From the NCBI GenBank assembly GCA_030628245.1, contig DAOVRI010000100.1, positions 1 through 6,492 on the forward strand: a stretch of DNA of 6,492 bases, given 5' to 3'. A program made the position numbers and the translations under genes. A model generated the notes under the pieces. The model was not told where the DNA came from, did no database searches, and saw only the letters and a program-made list of their open reading frames with translations. This stretch comes from Dehalococcoidales bacterium. Lineage in GTDB: Bacteria > Chloroflexota > Dehalococcoidia > Dehalococcoidales > RBG-16-60-22. Shown here one piece after another: positions 1 to 6,409 of this stretch. The stretch's first letter is position 1, and every line of letters begins with the position of its first letter.

Positions 1-77
1 AGCTTCTCTTCCGTTACCAGTTTTACCGCTTCCTCTCGAAACTCCTTCGTGTACCTTCCCTGTGGACCTCGTTTCAA
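1..77 (-). CDS. IS3-family transposase OrfA, N-terminal fragment (runs off window)
   Basis: Translated from a TTG at 77-75, the first 25 residues begin MKRGPQGRYTKEF and continue with REEAVKLV. This is the usual opening of the helix-turn-helix protein (HTH_Tnp_1 / transposase_8) encoded by orfA of IS3-type elements. OrfA binds the element's terminal repeats and is normally fused by programmed frameshifting to OrfB, the DDE catalytic part, which would lie left of this window. The TTG start is supported by a strong Shine-Dalgarno GGAGG (positions 89-85) seven bases upstream. The gene is cut by the window edge, so whether the element is intact cannot be judged. Confidence 0.78.
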   Translation of the reverse strand, partial: MKRGPQGRYTKEFREEAVKLVTEEK

Positions 78-120
78 TCTGACACCTCCGTCTTTCTATT
101 CTACCTGACTTTGGTGTCCA
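1..120 (-). mobile_element. Insertion sequence end, probably IS3 family (partial)
   Basis: This is the 5' end of an insertion sequence lying on the minus strand. Its outer terminus is placed at 120 because the minus strand there begins TGGACACC, giving the TG... start typical of IS3-family ends, and because composition changes abruptly beyond it to about 35% GC. Between the terminus and the transposase start there are only about 43 bp, which is typical of such elements. The other end lies outside the window, so neither the second inverted repeat nor a target-site duplication can be seen. The family is inferred from the transposase N-terminus; the exact terminus is inferred and could be off by a few bases. 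Confidence 0.72.
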
Positions 121-606
121 TTAAATCCATCCTACCTCATTCAGACCATAGCCATTACTATCTAAAATATCACTAATACCAACAAAGAATTTTATTAAAG
201 AGTCCAAGACACGTCCCATATCAGATGTATCAGTCAAGCTCTTGAATAGTGTTATGGCTGTATTAGTAATGTACTCCGTGAAATCAGCCCTTACCTTCTT
301 TGTGGAATTCTGCGTATATTTTTCCTTAACCTTTTTTGTTGCTATTTCTCTCTCACATTTATCTATAATTATAAGATTATCCTTTATTTCTTCTAAAGGG
401 AATTTTTTTATTGATTGACTCTTTGCCCACCTTATACCAATAAACCAGAGTGCAACACCAATAACCAAAGCACCTATTGCTATTATAGATACGTAGATAG
501 CCCTATTTTGGTCTATCCACGGAGTTGAAGGAATTGTTACCCCGAGCACAAACAAAGCTGCACTCATGATAACTGCTCCACATTTATGAATAATTGGTTT
601 TAACAC
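121..606 (-). CDS. AT-rich two-TM membrane protein of unknown function
   Basis: This 161-residue protein belongs to no family I recognise. It has two hydrophobic segments, about residues 9-25 and 37-59, joined by a short loop with the turn PSTPW. A Lys/Arg-rich stretch follows (about 60-107) and then a mixed helical tail to residue 161. By the positive-inside rule both ends should be cytoplasmic, with a roughly 100-residue cytosolic domain. The GTG start at 606 is preferred over the internal ATG at codon 14: it has AGGGGG six bases upstream, and the later start would cut into the first membrane helix. GC is about 35% (167 of 480 bases counted over 121-600), far below the his/dgt/ppsA genes, which suggests transfer. 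The TAA stop (123-121) directly abuts the IS terminus at 120, so the C-terminus may be shortened. A promoter lies just upstream. Confidence 0.72.
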   Translation of the reverse strand: MLKPIIHKCGAVIMSAALFVLGVTIPSTPWIDQNRAIYVSIIAIGALVIGVALWFIGIRWAKSQSIKKFPLEEIKDNLIIIDKCEREIATKKVKEKYTQNSTKKVRADFTEYITNTAITLFKSLTDTSDMGRVLDSLIKFFVGISDILDSNGYGLNEVGWI

Positions 607-640
607 GTCCTACCCCCTGACAGATATTCCTATAACTGGC

Positions 641-668
641 AGTATAGCACCCCACTTACCAAATGCAA
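641..668 (-). promoter_or_regulatory. Putative extended -10 promoter for the membrane protein gene
   Basis: On the minus strand there is TGCTATACT (649-641), an extended -10 with TATACT matching five of six consensus positions. A weak -35, TTGCAT (668-663), lies 16 nt upstream. Transcription would start near 634, giving a leader of about 28 nt that contains the AGGGGG ribosome site and leads to the GTG at 606. This suggests the AT-rich gene is transcribed separately from hisF, although no clear terminator is visible between 607 and 711. Confidence 0.45.
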
Positions 669-711
669 ATAATAAGATATAACGTATTGAGAGATGAAAC
701 GGACGGTAGCG

Positions 712-1491
712 CTAATAATTAAGGCGTATTTTGATGCCGCGATTGTGAAGATACTCTTTCAGCGTCCGGCAGGTGTATTCGTCGTAGTGGACGATTGAGG
801 CGACCAGCGCGGCATCGGCATGGCCTTCGGTAAGAACGTCATAAAGGTGCTCCGGCTTACCAGCCCCGCCCGAAGCGATGACGGGAATGCCGACGGAGTC
901 GGCAATCATCCGCGTGAGGTTCAGTTCATAGCCGTCTTTGGTGCCGTCAGCGTCGATGGAGTTAATCACCAGTTCGCCGGCGCCCAGCTCCTCGCCCGTT
1001 TTCGCCCACCAGAGGCCGTCGATTCCTGTGGGAGTGACGCCGCCGTTGACGACAATCTCGTATCCCGAGGGCATCTCTTGGGTCGGGTCCACTTTCCTGA
1101 TATCCATCGAAAGGATGGTGCTCTGGGAGCCGATGGCGCGGGCTATTTCCGAGATAAGCTCCTTTCGCTTGACGGCGGCCGTATTGACGTTCACCTTCTC
1201 GGCACCGGCATTCCTCAGCCTGGTGGCGTCTTCCACGGAACGGATACCCCCGCCCACCGAGAAGGGAATGAAAATCTGCCGGGCTACTTCCTCGACGAAA
1301 TTAATCATGATGTCGCGATTTTCCCGCGAGGCGGTAATATCGTAGAAGACAAGCTCGTCGACCCCGTCCTCGTAATACTGGCGGGCCTTGGCAATGGGGT
1401 CGCCGATATCCTTCGTATCGACGAATTTAATGCTCTTGGCGAGCTTGCCGCCGCGGACATCTAGGCAGACTACCAATCTTTTACTGAGCAT
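712..1491 (-). CDS. hisF: Imidazole glycerol phosphate synthase cyclase subunit HisF
   Basis: This 259-residue (beta/alpha)8-barrel protein uses ammonia from HisH to convert PRFAR into imidazole glycerol phosphate and AICAR, in the cytoplasm (histidine synthesis). Both catalytic aspartates are present: Asp11 in CLDV and Asp130 in LSMD. The ammonia-gate residues known from Thermotoga HisF also appear conserved: Arg5, Glu46, Lys99 and Glu173 (in GAGE). Phosphate-binding loops VGGGI (about 79-83) and ASGGAG (about 206-211) are intact. The start is ATG 1491, giving the family-typical MLSKR opening. An upstream ATG at 1542 would add 17 atypical residues overlapping hisH. The purine-rich run AGGAGAGGG lies unusually far upstream, about 15-23 nt. 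The loop after Asp11 reads GGKLAKSIKF instead of the usual GRVVKGxxF, so this is a divergent HisF subtype. hisH ends 26 bp upstream; hisA is missing between them. Confidence 0.93.
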   Translation of the reverse strand: MLSKRLVVCLDVRGGKLAKSIKFVDTKDIGDPIAKARQYYEDGVDELVFYDITASRENRDIMINFVEEVARQIFIPFSVGGGIRSVEDATRLRNAGAEKVNVNTAAVKRKELISEIARAIGSQSTILSMDIRKVDPTQEMPSGYEIVVNGGVTPTGIDGLWWAKTGEELGAGELVINSIDADGTKDGYELNLTRMIADSVGIPVIASGGAGKPEHLYDVLTEGHADAALVASIVHYDEYTCRTLKEYLHNRGIKIRLNY

Positions 1492-1517
1492 GGCTGATAT
1501 TTTACACCCTCTCCTGA

Positions 1518-2141
1518 TTAACCTGTCAAGGTGCCGTTCCACCGGGCGAAGCGTTCCAGTATTTGCAGTCCCAGTGGGCCGCTTTTTTCCGGGTGGAACT
1601 GCATGGCGAACAGGTTGCGGCTTCCCAGCGCCGCGCAGAAGTCGCCGCCGTGACTGGAGACAGCATAGACGTCTTTCTTATCGGCAGGCTGCGGATAATA
1701 CGAGTGGACGAAGTAAAACTCGTCCCCCGGCTGGATACCGTCGAGCAGGGGGTGGGGCTGGACTGCTTTGACTTCGTTCCATCCCATGTGCGGTATCTTG
1801 AGCAGCTTATCTCTTATTCTGAAACGGACGGTTTTCCCCGCTACCAGCCCGAGGCATTTCTGGTTGCCTTCCTCGGAGCTATCCAGGATAATCTGGGCGC
1901 CGAGGCAAATCCCCAGAATCGGGATTCCCCCCTCGAAAGCTTTTACCAGGGCGACATCCAGTCCCGTTTTCTTAAGGTATTCCATGGCGCTGGGGGCGGC
2001 GCCGACCCCCGGAAAGATAATCTTTTCCGCTTTCGCAACGGTGGTGGGGTCGCTGGTGACGATGGCCTGGACGCCAACCTCCGCGCAGGCGCGCTGGACG
2101 CTTTTTATGTTACCGGCGTTGTAATCTATGATAGTAATCAT
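1518..2141 (-). CDS. hisH: Imidazole glycerol phosphate synthase glutaminase subunit HisH
   Basis: This is a class I glutamine amidotransferase of 207 residues, the usual HisH length. It hydrolyses glutamine and passes ammonia through the HisF barrel. The catalytic triad is visible: the nucleophile Cys79 in GICLGAQ, and His183 and Glu185 in QFHPEKS. The oxyanion-strand motif PGVGA (about 44-48) and the HisH-specific PHMGWN (about 117-122), which sits at the HisF interface, are present, so this is HisH rather than another GATase. The elbow reads GAQ where GMQ is common. Start ATG 2141 has AGGAAA nine bases upstream. It precedes hisF by 26 bp on the same strand and must be co-transcribed with it. 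Upstream lies a 129-bp gap with a hairpin repeat, so the pair may not share the ppsA-dgt transcript. Confidence 0.94.
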   Translation of the reverse strand: MITIIDYNAGNIKSVQRACAEVGVQAIVTSDPTTVAKAEKIIFPGVGAAPSAMEYLKKTGLDVALVKAFEGGIPILGICLGAQIILDSSEEGNQKCLGLVAGKTVRFRIRDKLLKIPHMGWNEVKAVQPHPLLDGIQPGDEFYFVHSYYPQPADKKDVYAVSSHGGDFCAALGSRNLFAMQFHPEKSGPLGLQILERFARWNGTLTG

Positions 2142-2155
2142 TTAACTAAGTTTCC

Positions 2156-2233
2156 TGTCATTGCGAGCGAAGCGAAGCAATCTCAAAAACCGGTGATAGA
2201 GATTGCTTCGTCACTATGCTCCTTGCAATGACA
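2156..2233. repeat. Imperfect inverted repeat (REP/MITE-like hairpin element)
   Basis: The left arm, 2156-2184, starts TGTCATTGCGAGCGAAGCGA and ends AGCAATCTC. The right arm, 2199-2233, read on the minus strand, starts TGTCATTGCAAGGAGCATAG and ends CGAAGCAATCTC. The outer nine bases and the inner eleven or so match between arms, while the left arm is six bases shorter in the middle. A 14-nt loop separates the arms. The sequence type (TGTCATTGCGAG...AAGCAATCTC) is one I recognise as a high-copy interspersed hairpin repeat in many bacterial genomes. It fills most of the dgt-hisH gap and could stabilise or attenuate transcripts; that role is inference. No transposase is associated here. Confidence 0.8.
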
Positions 2234-2270
2234 TGGGGTTTCGCCCCTCTGAGACGTCCCTTAATTTATT

Positions 2271-3311
2271 TTATTTTTGAAGTTCTTCCGCCAGTCGGAG
2301 GGCATACTGGTCGGTCATGCCGGCAATATAGTCGACGACTCTCCGCGCGGTGGTATCGCTGTAAAGGCGGTATTCCGCAGGCAGCTTATCATCGTGTTCG
2401 TTAAAGTACCGGTAGAGAAACCGCACCACTTCCTCCGCTTGTTGCGATTCCGCCCCGGCGGAACGCGGATTATAAACTCTCTCAAAGAGAAAATCGCGTA
2501 AAGCATTGGCCGCTGTCAGTACCGGGGGGCTCATTTTTATCGCGGGTTTCTCTTTAATTATATCACAAATGCGGACGTCCCACGAGCTTTCGATAATATC
2601 CGAGACCAGCGTGTTGATGCGCTGCGAGTGGGAAAGCCCCAGTACCTCAACGATTTCAAGGGGTAAATCTCCCTCGGTGAGGATTCCCGCCCGGATGGCA
2701 TCGCCGATATCATGGTTGATATAAGCGACCATGTCCGAGATTTTAACCACTTCCCCTTCGAGAGTACCCACCTCGCCCCAGTCCTGGCCGAGGACAGCCA
2801 CGCCCGACTTGGAGTGATTGACGATACCATCCCTGACCTCCCAGGTAAGGTTCAGTCCCTTCCCATCCTTCTCCAGAAGGTCGACGACACGCAGGCTTTG
2901 CTCGTTGTGGCGGAATCCATCGCGGTAGAGTTCGTCGAGCACGTCCTCACCCACGTGACCGAAAGGGGTATGCCCCAGGTCGTGACCCAGGGCTATCGCC
3001 TCCGTAAGGTCTTCGTTGAGGTTGAGGGCGCGCGATATGGTGCGGGCTATCTGGGAGACCTCAAGAGTGTGAGTCAGCCGGGTGACATAATGGTCGCCCA
3101 GGGGGGCGATGAAAACCTGCGTTTTGTGCTTGAGGCGGCGGAACGACTTGCTGTGGGTGATGCGGTCGCGGTCGCGCTGGAAAGCGGTGCGCACCGGGCA
3201 CGGGTCCTCGTGCCGCTGACGGCCGCGCGACAGTTTGCTTTTAACGGCATGGGGGGAGAGGCTTTCTTCTCTCTCCTCACTCATCCGGCGTATATTAAAT
3301 TGTCCAATCAC
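2271..3311 (-). CDS. dgt: Deoxyguanosinetriphosphate triphosphohydrolase-like HD protein
   Basis: This 346-residue HD-superfamily protein probably hydrolyses dNTPs to deoxynucleosides and triphosphate in the cytoplasm, controlling dNTP pools. The metal ligands of the family are visible: His81 in RLTHTLEV, His110-Asp111 in GHDLGHTPFGH, and Asp193 in KISDMVAY. The N-terminal motifs SRGR (28-31), FQRDRDR (44-50) and SFRRLKHKTQVF (56-67) are typical of the dGTPase-like (type 2) subgroup. Length fits that group and is shorter than E. coli Dgt. The GTG start at 3311 overlaps the ppsA stop as GTGA, suggesting translational coupling. An ATG at 3284 (codon 10) is an alternative; neither has a convincing ribosome site. 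Exact substrate preference (dGTP or any dNTP) cannot be told from sequence. Confidence 0.92.
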   Translation of the reverse strand: MIGQFNIRRMSEEREESLSPHAVKSKLSRGRQRHEDPCPVRTAFQRDRDRITHSKSFRRLKHKTQVFIAPLGDHYVTRLTHTLEVSQIARTISRALNLNEDLTEAIALGHDLGHTPFGHVGEDVLDELYRDGFRHNEQSLRVVDLLEKDGKGLNLTWEVRDGIVNHSKSGVAVLGQDWGEVGTLEGEVVKISDMVAYINHDIGDAIRAGILTEGDLPLEIVEVLGLSHSQRINTLVSDIIESSWDVRICDIIKEKPAIKMSPPVLTAANALRDFLFERVYNPRSAGAESQQAEEVVRFLYRYFNEHDDKLPAEYRLYSDTTARRVVDYIAGMTDQYALRLAEELQK

Positions 3312-5560
3312 TTGATGCCCAGTTTTGCCTCTGCTGCGGCGATAATATCGCGGGTAATGTCAATCATATCGGGGCTGACGGAGACCGAGGTAATGCCCCA
3401 CTCCACCAGTTTTTCGGTAATCTCGGGGTAAACGGAGGGAGCCTGACCGCAGATAGAGCAGGTAACGCCCAGGGCTTTACAGCCTCTGACAACCTTTTCT
3501 ATCGACATGAGGACGGCATCGTTGCGCTCGTCAAAGGTCTCGGCCAGTTTGGAGCTGTCGCGGTCGATACCGAGCGTCAGCTGGGTAAGGTCGTTGGAGC
3601 CGATAGAGACGCCGTCAACGCCGACGGCCAGGAATTTCTCCAGCAGGATAACATTAGAAGGAACTTCGCACATCATCCAGAGCTTGAATGTATCGGAGCG
3701 TTTCAGTCCCTCTTCGGCCATAATTTTAACGGTGCTTTCCAGTTCCGCCACCGTGCGGACGAAGGGAATCATCACCCAGAGATTATCGTACTGCTCCCTG
3801 ACCTTCTTAATGGCGTCCAGTTCCAGCTTGAAGGTTTCAATATCGGTGATGTATCGCGATGCTCCCCGGTAGCCAATCATGGGATTTTCTTCGTCTTCTT
3901 CGTATTTTTCACCGCCCTTGAGCGCCTTATACTCGTTGGATTTAAAGTCGTTGGTGCGGTAGACTACCTGGCGCGGGTGGAAGGCCCTGGCGAACTTCAT
4001 CAGCTCGTGAGCGAGCTTTTCGGTGAATTCGCCGCCGCGTCCCTGCTCAATCATGGCGCTGGGGTGCTCGCCGATTTCGGCAATCATAAACTCGGCACGC
4101 AGCAGGCCGATGCCGTCGACATCACGTTTGGCGACACGGTCAACGATATCCGGCTGGGCCAGGTTGGCCAGGAGCTTGGTCTTGGTGAGGACTTCGCCGC
4201 GGGCGCGTATCTTAACATCGCTCTCGACTTCTATCTTGCCTTCATACACCTTGCCGCTGCTGCCGTCGACCGTAATGACCTGACCGTCTTGCAGGGTGGC
4301 GGTCGCATTTTCGCATCCGACGACGCACGGTATGCCGAGCTCGCGGCTAACGATAGCGGCGTGGGCAGTCCGGCCGCCGCGGTCGGTGACAATTGCCGCG
4401 GCCCGCTTCATCGCCGGGACGAAGTCCGGCGTGGTCATTTCCGCTACCAGGACATCGCCTTCCAGCACCTTGTCTATCTGCGAGGGGTCGGGCACCATTT
4501 TAACCGGTCCGTAGGCTACACCCGGACTGGCGGCGGCCCCGGACACGAGCACGGGGGCGTCGATTTCCTGGGTGGTGGCTCCGGCAGTTTCCTTGATGGT
4601 GGTCACCGGCCGGGTCTGCACAATAAAAATTTCCCCCTTCTCGGTGGCCCACTCGATATCTTGGGGGAACTCGTAGTGGTCTTCAAGCTGTTTACCGATT
4701 TTAGCGAGCTGGACTATTTCGGCATCGGTTATTTTTTGCCTGGCCTGTTCCTCGGGGGTGAGGTCTATCTTGATGTTATCTTCTTTGCCCGTGCCGCCCT
4801 CTTTCTTAACGAGCTTCCATTCCTGTTTCTTGATTTCTTTTTCCAGGATTTTAATGTCATTCTTGCTGACGGTGTAATGGTCGGGCGTGACGTCCCCGGA
4901 GACAATCATCTCACCGAGTCCCAGCACGGCTTCGATGGTAATCTTTTCCTTGTCGCTGGTGGTGGGTTCCACGGTGAACATGACGCCGGCGGATTCCGAC
5001 TGAACCATATGCTGCACGGGTACGGCGATGCCGACATTAAAGTGGTCAAATCCCTGTTCCTGGCGATAGAAAATGGCCCGGGCGCCGAAGAGCGATGCCC
5101 AGCAGTCCTGGACGGCCCTCACCACATCTTTCTCGCCCTGCACATTGAGGAAGGTGGCCTGCTGGCCGGCGAAGGAAGCCTCCGGCAGGTCTTCCGCAGT
5201 GGCCGAAGAGCGCACGGCAACAAGGCCTTTGCCCATCTTCACGTAGGCCTCCATGATTGCCTGGGCTATTTCAGGGGGCATGGCGGCATCTTCCACCAGC
5301 TTCTGAACTTCGGCGGCAACCTCCTGAAGCTGTTTGCTGTCGTGAACGTTTACAGGGTTAAGGAGTGCCTTGATTTTACCCTGGATACCCGATTTTTCTA
5401 CAAAGTCAAAGTAAGCGGCGGCGGTGACGATAAAGCCCTGGGGCACGGGGATTCCGGCATTGGTCATCTCTCCCAGGTTGGCCCCTTTACCCCCCACCAG
5501 AGGTATATCCTTTTTGGTGACTTCGTTAAACCAGACGACGATTTTTTGGCCTTGTTTCAT
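3308..5560 (-). CDS. ppsA: Phosphoenolpyruvate synthase (pyruvate, water dikinase)
   Basis: This 750-residue cytoplasmic enzyme makes PEP, AMP and phosphate from pyruvate, ATP and water, the entry to gluconeogenesis from pyruvate. Domain order is standard. An N-terminal ATP-grasp domain (about 16-320) has GGKGANLGEM and VRSSATAED (117-125). The swivelling phosphohistidine domain (about 335-440) carries His400 in GGRTAHAAI. The C-terminal PEP/pyruvate barrel (about 460-745) has GLLRAEFM, GYRGASRY, CEVPSN (Glu632), GSNDLTQ (653-659) and the catalytic Cys704 in CGQAPS. Length is close to PpsA (792 in E. coli) and well short of pyruvate phosphate dikinase (about 870-900), so water-dependent PpsA is favoured. 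A Lys-rich linker spans about 237-262. ATG 5560 has GGAGG seven bases upstream. It is first in a minus-strand operon, overlapping dgt by four bases, with a strong promoter upstream. Confidence 0.96.
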   Translation of the reverse strand: MKQGQKIVVWFNEVTKKDIPLVGGKGANLGEMTNAGIPVPQGFIVTAAAYFDFVEKSGIQGKIKALLNPVNVHDSKQLQEVAAEVQKLVEDAAMPPEIAQAIMEAYVKMGKGLVAVRSSATAEDLPEASFAGQQATFLNVQGEKDVVRAVQDCWASLFGARAIFYRQEQGFDHFNVGIAVPVQHMVQSESAGVMFTVEPTTSDKEKITIEAVLGLGEMIVSGDVTPDHYTVSKNDIKILEKEIKKQEWKLVKKEGGTGKEDNIKIDLTPEEQARQKITDAEIVQLAKIGKQLEDHYEFPQDIEWATEKGEIFIVQTRPVTTIKETAGATTQEIDAPVLVSGAAASPGVAYGPVKMVPDPSQIDKVLEGDVLVAEMTTPDFVPAMKRAAAIVTDRGGRTAHAAIVSRELGIPCVVGCENATATLQDGQVITVDGSSGKVYEGKIEVESDVKIRARGEVLTKTKLLANLAQPDIVDRVAKRDVDGIGLLRAEFMIAEIGEHPSAMIEQGRGGEFTEKLAHELMKFARAFHPRQVVYRTNDFKSNEYKALKGGEKYEEDEENPMIGYRGASRYITDIETFKLELDAIKKVREQYDNLWVMIPFVRTVAELESTVKIMAEEGLKRSDTFKLWMMCEVPSNVILLEKFLAVGVDGVSIGSNDLTQLTLGIDRDSSKLAETFDERNDAVLMSIEKVVRGCKALGVTCSICGQAPSVYPEITEKLVEWGITSVSVSPDMIDITRDIIAAAEAKLGIK

Positions 5561-5606
5561 TATTATGCCTCCATTTTATGGGTTCTACTTGGGTACGACG
5601 GTATTA

Positions 5607-5638
5607 ATTATAGCATATTGAATAAATGGACTTGTCAA
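5607..5638 (-). promoter_or_regulatory. Putative sigma-70-type promoter for ppsA-dgt
   Basis: On the minus strand, a perfect -35 TTGACA (5638-5633) is followed after 20 nt by an extended -10, TGCTATAAT (5615-5607), with perfect TATAAT. The spacer is longer than the optimal 17, which the extended TG may compensate. Transcription would start near 5600, giving a leader of about 40 nt that carries GGAGG (5572-5568) seven bases before the ppsA ATG. A second TATAAT (5650-5645, minus strand) with a poor -35 lies just upstream and could be a minor promoter. Confidence 0.65.
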
Positions 5639-5753
5639 CCTTTAATTATAGTAAGGGTGCCGGGGGACATACAATAGAGCAACCCTGAAAAGCCTACGTA
5701 TAAAACACCAATCTATTCCGGACAGACCGCACAAATCAATACCTTGGTATCAT

Positions 5754-5783
5754 TTGACAGGGTTGTTGATGTGGGGTTAGAAT
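5754..5783 (+). promoter_or_regulatory. Putative sigma-70-type promoter for the bifunctional nuclease gene
   Basis: A perfect -35 TTGACA (5754-5759) is followed after 18 nt by TAGAAT (5778-5783), matching five of six -10 consensus bases. Transcription would begin near 5790, about 33 nt before the ATG at 5823, leaving room for the GGAGG ribosome site. This arrangement also argues against translation from the TTG at 5796, which would sit at the very start of the message. Confidence 0.62.
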
Positions 5784-5810
5784 TAATTATACCGGTTGAG
5801 AAAAGGGGAC

Positions 5811-5815
5811 GGAGG
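5811..5815 (+). promoter_or_regulatory. Ribosome binding site that fixes the start at 5823
   Basis: GGAGG lies seven bases before ATG 5823. It falls inside the reading frame if the upstream TTG at 5796 were used, so it supports the ATG as the true start. Confidence 0.75.
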
Positions 5816-5822
5816 ACTGGCT

Positions 5823-6374
5823 ATGATAGAGATGACGATTGACAGCATTCGGGTTAGCCTGATGAACTACCAGCGCGTGGTGATTCTGAAAGAGAAGATG
5901 TCGGACCGGTATCTGCCTATCTGGATTGGCCCGGCTGAAGCGGATGCCATTGCGGTTAAGCTGCAGGGGGTGGCGGTGCCTCGACCGTTAACACATGACC
6001 TGTTGAGTTCGGTTATTGACGTTCTGGGAGCGGCGGTTAATTCTATCATCGTCAATGACCTCAAGAATGACACCTTTTTTGCCAAGGTTATTCTCGAAGT
6101 GGACGGAAAACAGCTGGAGGTTGACTCGCGCCCGAGCGATGCGCTGGCGCTGGCGGTAAGAACGGGGGTCACGATTTTCGCCGACGAATCGGTCCTGGAC
6201 AAGGCCGGTATCCTGCTTGACGGGGAGACGGGTAAGCCTATCTTCGAAGAGGGCGACGAAGGTGAGGGCAAAGAGCCCAAGGTCAGTGACGAAGAGGTGA
6301 AGAAAAAGATGTCGGCTTTTTACGATTTTATCAATACTCTTGACCTCGATGATTTCGATAAGCGCAAGTCTTAA
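5823..6374 (+). CDS. Bifunctional nuclease family protein (BFN_dom / DUF151)
   Basis: This 183-residue protein has the BFN domain over about residues 1-130. Recognisable family motifs are LPIWIGPAEADAIA (31-44), RPLTHDLL (54-61), VNDL (77-80), the FFAKVIL strand (85-91) and the signature RPSDALALAVR (103-113). Family members include Thermotoga TM0160, of known fold, and plant proteins reported to have nuclease activity. The bacterial role is not settled, so nuclease function here is by name only. After the domain comes an acidic, Gly/Glu-rich linker (about 132-157) and a C-terminal helical tail rich in Asp and Lys (158-183), probably flexible. It is transcribed divergently from ppsA from its own promoter. 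A small zinc-ribbon-like gene begins 35 bp downstream on the same strand and is probably co-transcribed. Confidence 0.92.
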   Translation: MIEMTIDSIRVSLMNYQRVVILKEKMSDRYLPIWIGPAEADAIAVKLQGVAVPRPLTHDLLSSVIDVLGAAVNSIIVNDLKNDTFFAKVILEVDGKQLEVDSRPSDALALAVRTGVTIFADESVLDKAGILLDGETGKPIFEEGDEGEGKEPKVSDEEVKKKMSAFYDFINTLDLDDFDKRKS

Positions 6375-6409
6375 ATAATCATATCTTACTTACTGCGGGG
6401 ACCGGGTTG

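Noticed and set aside
607..711. Terminator after hisF
   Set aside because: The only palindrome near the stop is the short AGCGCT; there is no stable stem with a U-tract, so none is annotated.
820..1464. A 214-codon plus-strand frame opposite hisF (and similar frames opposite hisH and dgt)
   Set aside because: These are mirror frames of well-supported genes and show no family motifs or ribosome sites.
1492..1542. N-terminal extension of hisF from ATG 1542
   Set aside because: It would add 17 residues not typical of the family and overlap the hisH 3' end; the MLSKR start at 1491 matches HisF proteins and puts the catalytic Asp at positions 11 and 130.
2235..2247. GGGG-TTTCG-CCCC mini-hairpin as a terminator for ppsA-dgt
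   Set aside because: The stem is only four base pairs and no T-run follows on the minus strand, so it is not a convincing intrinsic terminator.
3977..5677. A 566-codon open frame on the plus strand opposite ppsA
   Set aside because: It is entirely antisense to ppsA, whose domains and catalytic residues are complete. The translation has no recognisable domain, is low in complexity (Gly/Asp/His-rich), and it is explained by the codon bias of the real gene.
5796..5822. TTG start 27 bases upstream of the BFN gene
   Set aside because: The GGAGG ribosome site lies inside this extension and the predicted transcript begins only a few bases before the TTG, so ATG 5823 is favoured.
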